DNA of 43,389 nt from Parcubacteria group bacterium. Its GTDB lineage: Bacteria > Patescibacteriota > Minisyncoccia > Phycocordibacterales > Phycocordibacteraceae. The notes beneath the pieces were generated by a model that worked only from the letters and a program-made list of their open reading frames with translations, did no database searches and had not been told where the DNA came from. Position numbers and translations under genes: made by a program. The stretch lies in assembly GCA_028286825.1 (NCBI GenBank), contig JAQBQV010000001.1, positions 1-43,389 on the forward strand, read 5' to 3'. Shown here one piece after another: positions 41,001 through 43,389 of the stretch (position 1 is its first letter; every line of letters starts with the position of its first letter).

Positions 41001-43389
41001 CTGCACCTCCAACGTTATAGGTCGCTGGAGTGTAGAAGTTCGAGTTGTTTATGCCCATCCACACAAAACCTGTGGTACCTGTCCCCACATCTGAGGTGGC
41101 TGCGTACCCAGACTGAGCAGCCGTTCCCTTGGACAGGTTTGTAATGTTGAATTCAAAGAAGTCGTTTACATTGCTATAAGCATTAATTGCATTTTCGATC
41201 GTAGAGTTACCCATGTCGATAGTAAGTCCCGCAATTTGAGAAGAGTTAATTGTATCGGTTGTTGTACCGATAAAGATGTTACCCGCATTGTTGACTAAGA
41301 AATTGGTTTTAGTGGACGACCCAATTACAAAGGATGGTGCCGCTCCGTTCGTTGCCGATGGATTGATCGAGAGCTGTGCCCAAGGAGTGGTGGTGCCGAC
41401 ACCCACGAATCCAAGTCCACCGTTATTATTGTTGGAAATATTGTTACCAGTGAGTGACCAATACCCACCACTCGTTAGACATGTTCCGTTCATGGCGTAA
41501 CAGCCTGAAGCAATATTGAAGCCTACATTTGAGGTAGAGGTCGCTGACCCAGAAATGGTGAGGCCAGAAAGTGTTGTTGTCGCAAACCCAGTTGCAGAGA
41601 CCGAGAGTGCGGTCGATGAGGCCGAGTTAACGACTTCGAAGATCTTGCCCGTTGCGCCGCCCCAGACAGAAAGCGGAGCATACGCTGTGGTCGTACCAAT
41701 ACTTACGTTGCCTGAAGTGAAAGAAATGTTTGAGTTTGAGGAAGTGGCGAAGAACCACGGTCCAGTAGGAGCATTGAGACGCGCCATCCAATTAGCATTC
41801 TGAGCGTTGTTACTTATGGTGGCACGGTAGATAACCTTTGTATTGCCCGAATTATCACCTCCAAACAGATATACAGAATCTCCAAGAACTACAGACGCAC
41901 CGCCGGAAAGCGGCGTAGGGAGTACTGCTTTTGTGTCAGACCAACTAAGAGGATTCGATAGCGGCGCGCGATATATAGTATTTTTTTGAGTGGATGCAGC
42001 AGATCCGCCAAAAAGATATACGTAGTCTCCGATAACAGAAATGCTTGCTTCTTGTAAATTAGCTGGAATCACTACACCCGTATTAACCCAACTCGTTGGG
42101 TTAGATACAGGGGCGCGGTAAATCACATTTGTTGCGGCCGAACCGTTAAATCCTCCGAATATATAAACGTAATCGCCGATCATTGCAATGCTTGATAATT
42201 CTATATTTCCGGGTAACGTAGCGCCGGTGTCCACCCAACTCGTTGGGTTAGATACAGGGGCGCGGTAAATCACATTTGAACCCGCACCATCGCCTCCAAA
42301 TAAGTACACATAATCACCAATCACAGCAAGATTTGAAAATTCTAGAGTTCCTGGAAGAGTCGCTCCTGTATTCACCCAATTCGCTGGACTAGACACCGGG
42401 GCACGGTAAATTGCGCTAGTAGCTCCTGATCCGTTATTACCTCCAAACTCGTATATATAATCACCGAGAACTGCCAAGCTTGCGCCATATGCAGAACCAG
42501 GATTACCAGTACCGCTGGTGATGCTCCAACTCGTAGGATTTGACACTGGCGCTCGATATATAGAACCGGATGGGAATCCTCCTATGTAACCGCCGAATAT
42601 ATAAATATAGTCGTTGATTACCGCTACTGTATGTGCAGCACTGGTATTTTGCGGGAGAATAGAACCAGTGTTGACCCAACTTGTCTCATTCAAATTATAT
42701 CGAACTGAAGCGGCAGAAGTAATCGGTGTCCAACCAGAAGCTAGTGCGGTTGTTGAAGCGTATGCATTTTTAAACTCAATCATCCCGCCGTTCTCGCGGA
42801 TTCCATAACCAGTAGAGCCAGTGCCATATAGTGAGCCGAAGTTAATGCTTGCATTATTTCCGAGCCCTACGTTACCGGCATTCGAGATGGTGAGAAGATT
42901 CAATGTTGAGCCAGATCCAGTCGTAGATGCGATTGCGAATACACTACCGCTGTTACTGCTTGTCGCTTGAATTGAGAAGTTCGCCCATGGGCTGGATGTA
43001 CCGACACCCACAAAACCATTATTCGCGATTAAGAATTTCGTTCCCGTTGACGAACCAATAACAAACGAGGGAGCACTACCGTTAGTCGCCGTTGGGTTGA
43101 TTGATAGCTGTGCCCATGGAGTAGTTGTGCCAACGCCCACGAACCCATTAGCATAAAGTTGTCCAGTCACAGCAAAGGCTGATGTCGTGGCAGCTGTAAA
43201 ATCAGCATTTGCGAAATGCGATGTTGACGATGCAAAGATGCCGTTTTGAGCCCAGAGAGATGAGGATGTAGCAGCAGTTATGGCGTTGTAATTCGAACTC
43301 CAAATAAATGGACTTGTGCCTGAGGCTCCACCACAGGCACTGCCGGTGTTTGAAATAAGTCCCGTTGCAGAGAAGGTGGCACAACCTGG
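38032..43389 (-). CDS. Giant surface protein: GVGT repeats, Kelch block, Ig-like C-terminus (5' end outside window)
   Basis: At least 1785 aa; the frame is open through the window edge, so the track start (GTG 43170) is not the true start. About eleven copies of G(V/I)GTxTPxA with short beta segments (SINPxATNGSAPSFVIGSS) are spread over the protein, a pattern seen in tail-fibre-like and trimeric surface proteins. A six-unit Kelch-like block lies at 41797-42678. Around 39130-39590 is a compact domain (DYAEYFRTNSVNLLPGEVVCVDV, VMGIVSTHP, VIGMLGQVDAFV), followed by a coiled segment (IAQEDIRITSLETRVAALENG) and a DUF5011-type Ig-like domain (LEITVGSSFIDDGATATDDVDGDL) near the C-terminus. Probably a long cell-surface fibre or adhesin. 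No membrane anchor or sorting signal at the C-terminus. Confidence 0.85.
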   Translation of the reverse strand, partial: PGCATFSATGLISNTGSACGGASGTSPFIWSSNYNAITAATSSSLWAQNGIFASSTSHFANADFTAATTSAFAVTGQLYANGFVGVGTTTPWAQLSINPTATNGSAPSFVIGSSTGTKFLIANNGFVGVGTSSPWANFSIQATSSNSGSVFAIASTTGSGSTLNLLTISNAGNVGLGNNASINFGSLYGTGSTGYGIRENGGMIEFKNAYASTTALASGWTPITSAASVRYNLNETSWVNTGSILPQNTSAAHTVAVINDYIYIFGGYIGGFPSGSIYRAPVSNPTSWSITSGTGNPGSAYGASLAVLGDYIYEFGGNNGSGATSAIYRAPVSSPANWVNTGATLPGTLEFSNLAVIGDYVYLFGGDGAGSNVIYRAPVSNPTSWVDTGATLPGNIELSSIAMIGDYVYIFGGFNGSAATNVIYRAPVSNPTSWVNTGVVIPANLQEASISVIGDYVYLFGGSAASTQKNTIYRAPLSNPLSWSDTKAVLPTPLSGGASVVLGDSVYLFGGDNSGNTKVIYRATISNNAQNANWMARLNAPTGPWFFATSSNSNISFTSGNVSIGTTTAYAPLSVWGGATGKIFEVVNSASSTALSVSATGFATTTLSGLTISGSATSTSNVGFNIASGCYAMNGTCLTSGGYWSLTGNNISNNNNGGLGFVGVGTTTPWAQLSINPSATNGAAPSFVIGSSTKTNFLVNNAGNIFIGTTTDTINSSQIAGLTIDMGNSTIENAINAYSNVNDFFEFNITNLSKGTAAQSGYAATSDVGTGTTGFVWMGINNSNFYTPATYNVGGAGDTTLLGLGNDMYVANGSANKNLYFLTGGTATTTNTRMTITGSGSVGVGTSTPQWLMQIATSSLSNTFHGGQLAITDTSSAANPHWVIANENGNLYFSTSSPTTFATTSGMTALSITSGPNGARLGINTPYAPRATIDLYEQNGVGVSPSILFGGNAGGDTDFWQGRKSDNDIADDDYFQWGSGITPGTNPLMTLDSTGRLGIGTTTPQWPLNVVSSTNSQLTLGDGTTASPWSFRSVGGNLYIGTSSPATFASSSIPALSIISGGTSGLVGIGTSTPWGKFSVEMGPTHPAFVVANYGSSTPAFVVSGVNQSGLVGIGTSTPWAMLSVNPITGNISSPAFVVGSSSATSFIINNAGQVGVGTTSPGALFAIGSANSLARQNLFLVASSTTGVATSSAFVVDWTGNVGIGTTTPGAKFALVDDGAFPSTRNVFTISTSTNGAIPRGSASYILRVNANGALFSDTVAAVGADYAEYFRTNSVNLLPGEVVCVDVLSNNAVKRCERGADNNVMGIVSTHPSITGNNTAAVAADPSHYAVIGMLGQVDAFVSAENGPINIGDSLTSASSTPGVAMRADGGDSTVGVALESLSSGTGKIKVLISRRNKSLAVEQIESLVTERVAGMKIEDSVNQMVQQSVSAMTMLPQLTVSGNVFGHSFSTTLSPSTSFTLGTTTVTAEMPSAVLTLGGDVDLYKLATYNLSGIQALADRIAQEDIRITSLETRVAALENGSITTASGSPISISTSSLASAFNAVGAYISQGFAQFGTLVSDQFVAATNSAGTSSAGSVTILAGNTVAQVNNAYMKPTTKVLVTFNSSVDGSWWVGEKVDGSFSVHFKEAQVGDATFDYFLIQSDGQATTTTATSTDMGPSVDQITPTITTVIVPPEFSTLTPPAATSTPPAATDSTAPVVSLVGQAELEITVGSSFIDDGATATDDVDGDLTSTIITTGSVDTSTVGTYIVTYSATDAAGNLGSTTRSINVTASPEATMAQ
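41797..42678 (-). repeat. Six Kelch-like repeats within the giant surface protein
   Basis: Six units of 47-50 residues, each W(V/S)xTGxxLP...(A/S)xxxIGDY(V/I)Y(L/I)FGG...xxIYRAPxSNPTS. Copies share long near-identical DNA (for example cgttgggttagatacaggggcgcggtaaatcacattt near 42083 and 42240). Likely a closed beta-propeller of six blades. Confidence 0.85.

Noticed and set aside
41797-42678. CRISPR-like regular repeats
   Set aside because: Repeats are about 145 bp, coding and in frame (Kelch units), with no spacers or cas genes.
38032-43389. Phage tail-fibre gene of a prophage
   Set aside because: GVGT repeats recall tail fibres, but no capsid, portal, terminase or integrase genes are nearby; the neighbours are core metabolism.

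Overview
The window reads as chromosomal DNA of a Candidate Phyla Radiation (Patescibacteria) bacterium, most likely a Parcubacteria/Kaiserbacteria-like lineage. This assignment is an inference. It rests on the streamlined translation genes (short EF-Ts, PheS and PheT lacking accessory domains), a split transketolase, many repeat-rich secreted proteins, sortases in a genome with mostly SD-less starts, and a DUF1566-type gene of the kind targeted by diversity-generating retroelements (DGRs). UGA is used as an ordinary stop (pheS, tktC, the 43-aa protein), so this is not the recoded SR1/Gracilibacteria code.

Layout. 1-4.4 kb: cell-surface genes (a Cys-rich repeat protein running off the window, an orphan secreted protein, a sortase, a CARDB-like membrane protein). 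4.5-6.3 kb: an OmpR-type response regulator and histidine kinase. 6.4-13.2 kb: an acyltransferase-3/SGNH protein, gyrB, pheT and pheS on the minus strand. 13.3-15.2 kb: a family-2 glycosyltransferase and a membrane thioredoxin-like protein. 15.2-16.9 kb: a second sortase 14 bp from a DUF3494 (ice-binding-like) protein that carries an FPNTG sorting signal. 16.9-18.1 kb: small membrane or secreted proteins. 18.1-20.5 kb: the most unusual locus, a DUF1566 gene whose 3' end has the codon signature of DGR mutagenesis, followed by an avd pseudogene with three in-frame stops and a 5'-truncated HNH gene, preceded by a peptidoglycan-binding repeat protein. 20.8-24.0 kb: tRNA-Thr, a small membrane protein, tsf, rpsB, prfA and rpmE. 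24-31 kb: large secreted repeat proteins, a DUF5648-like protein and a coiled-coil lytic transglycosylase. 31-38 kb: rplY, class I aldolase, a PfkB-type kinase, and the operon gap-rpiB-rpe-tktN-tktC plus a 51-aa membrane protein. 38-43.4 kb: a giant surface protein with GVGT repeats and a six-unit Kelch block, 5' end outside the window.

How the parts fit together. Core carbon metabolism is a compact glycolysis/non-oxidative pentose-phosphate module that interconverts pentose phosphates and triose phosphates. Sortases, the glycosyltransferase, the lytic transglycosylase and the peptidoglycan-binding protein point to a worked cell envelope carrying many adhesin-like proteins. Regulation looks very compact: extended -10 boxes (TGn-TATACT type) lie only 6-9 nt before many ATGs, implying leaderless mRNAs, and several intergenic gaps consist of a hairpin placed directly against the next promoter.

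The best candidate for an unusual system is the decayed or orphaned DGR at 18.1-19.6 kb. No reverse transcriptase or template repeat is visible in this window.
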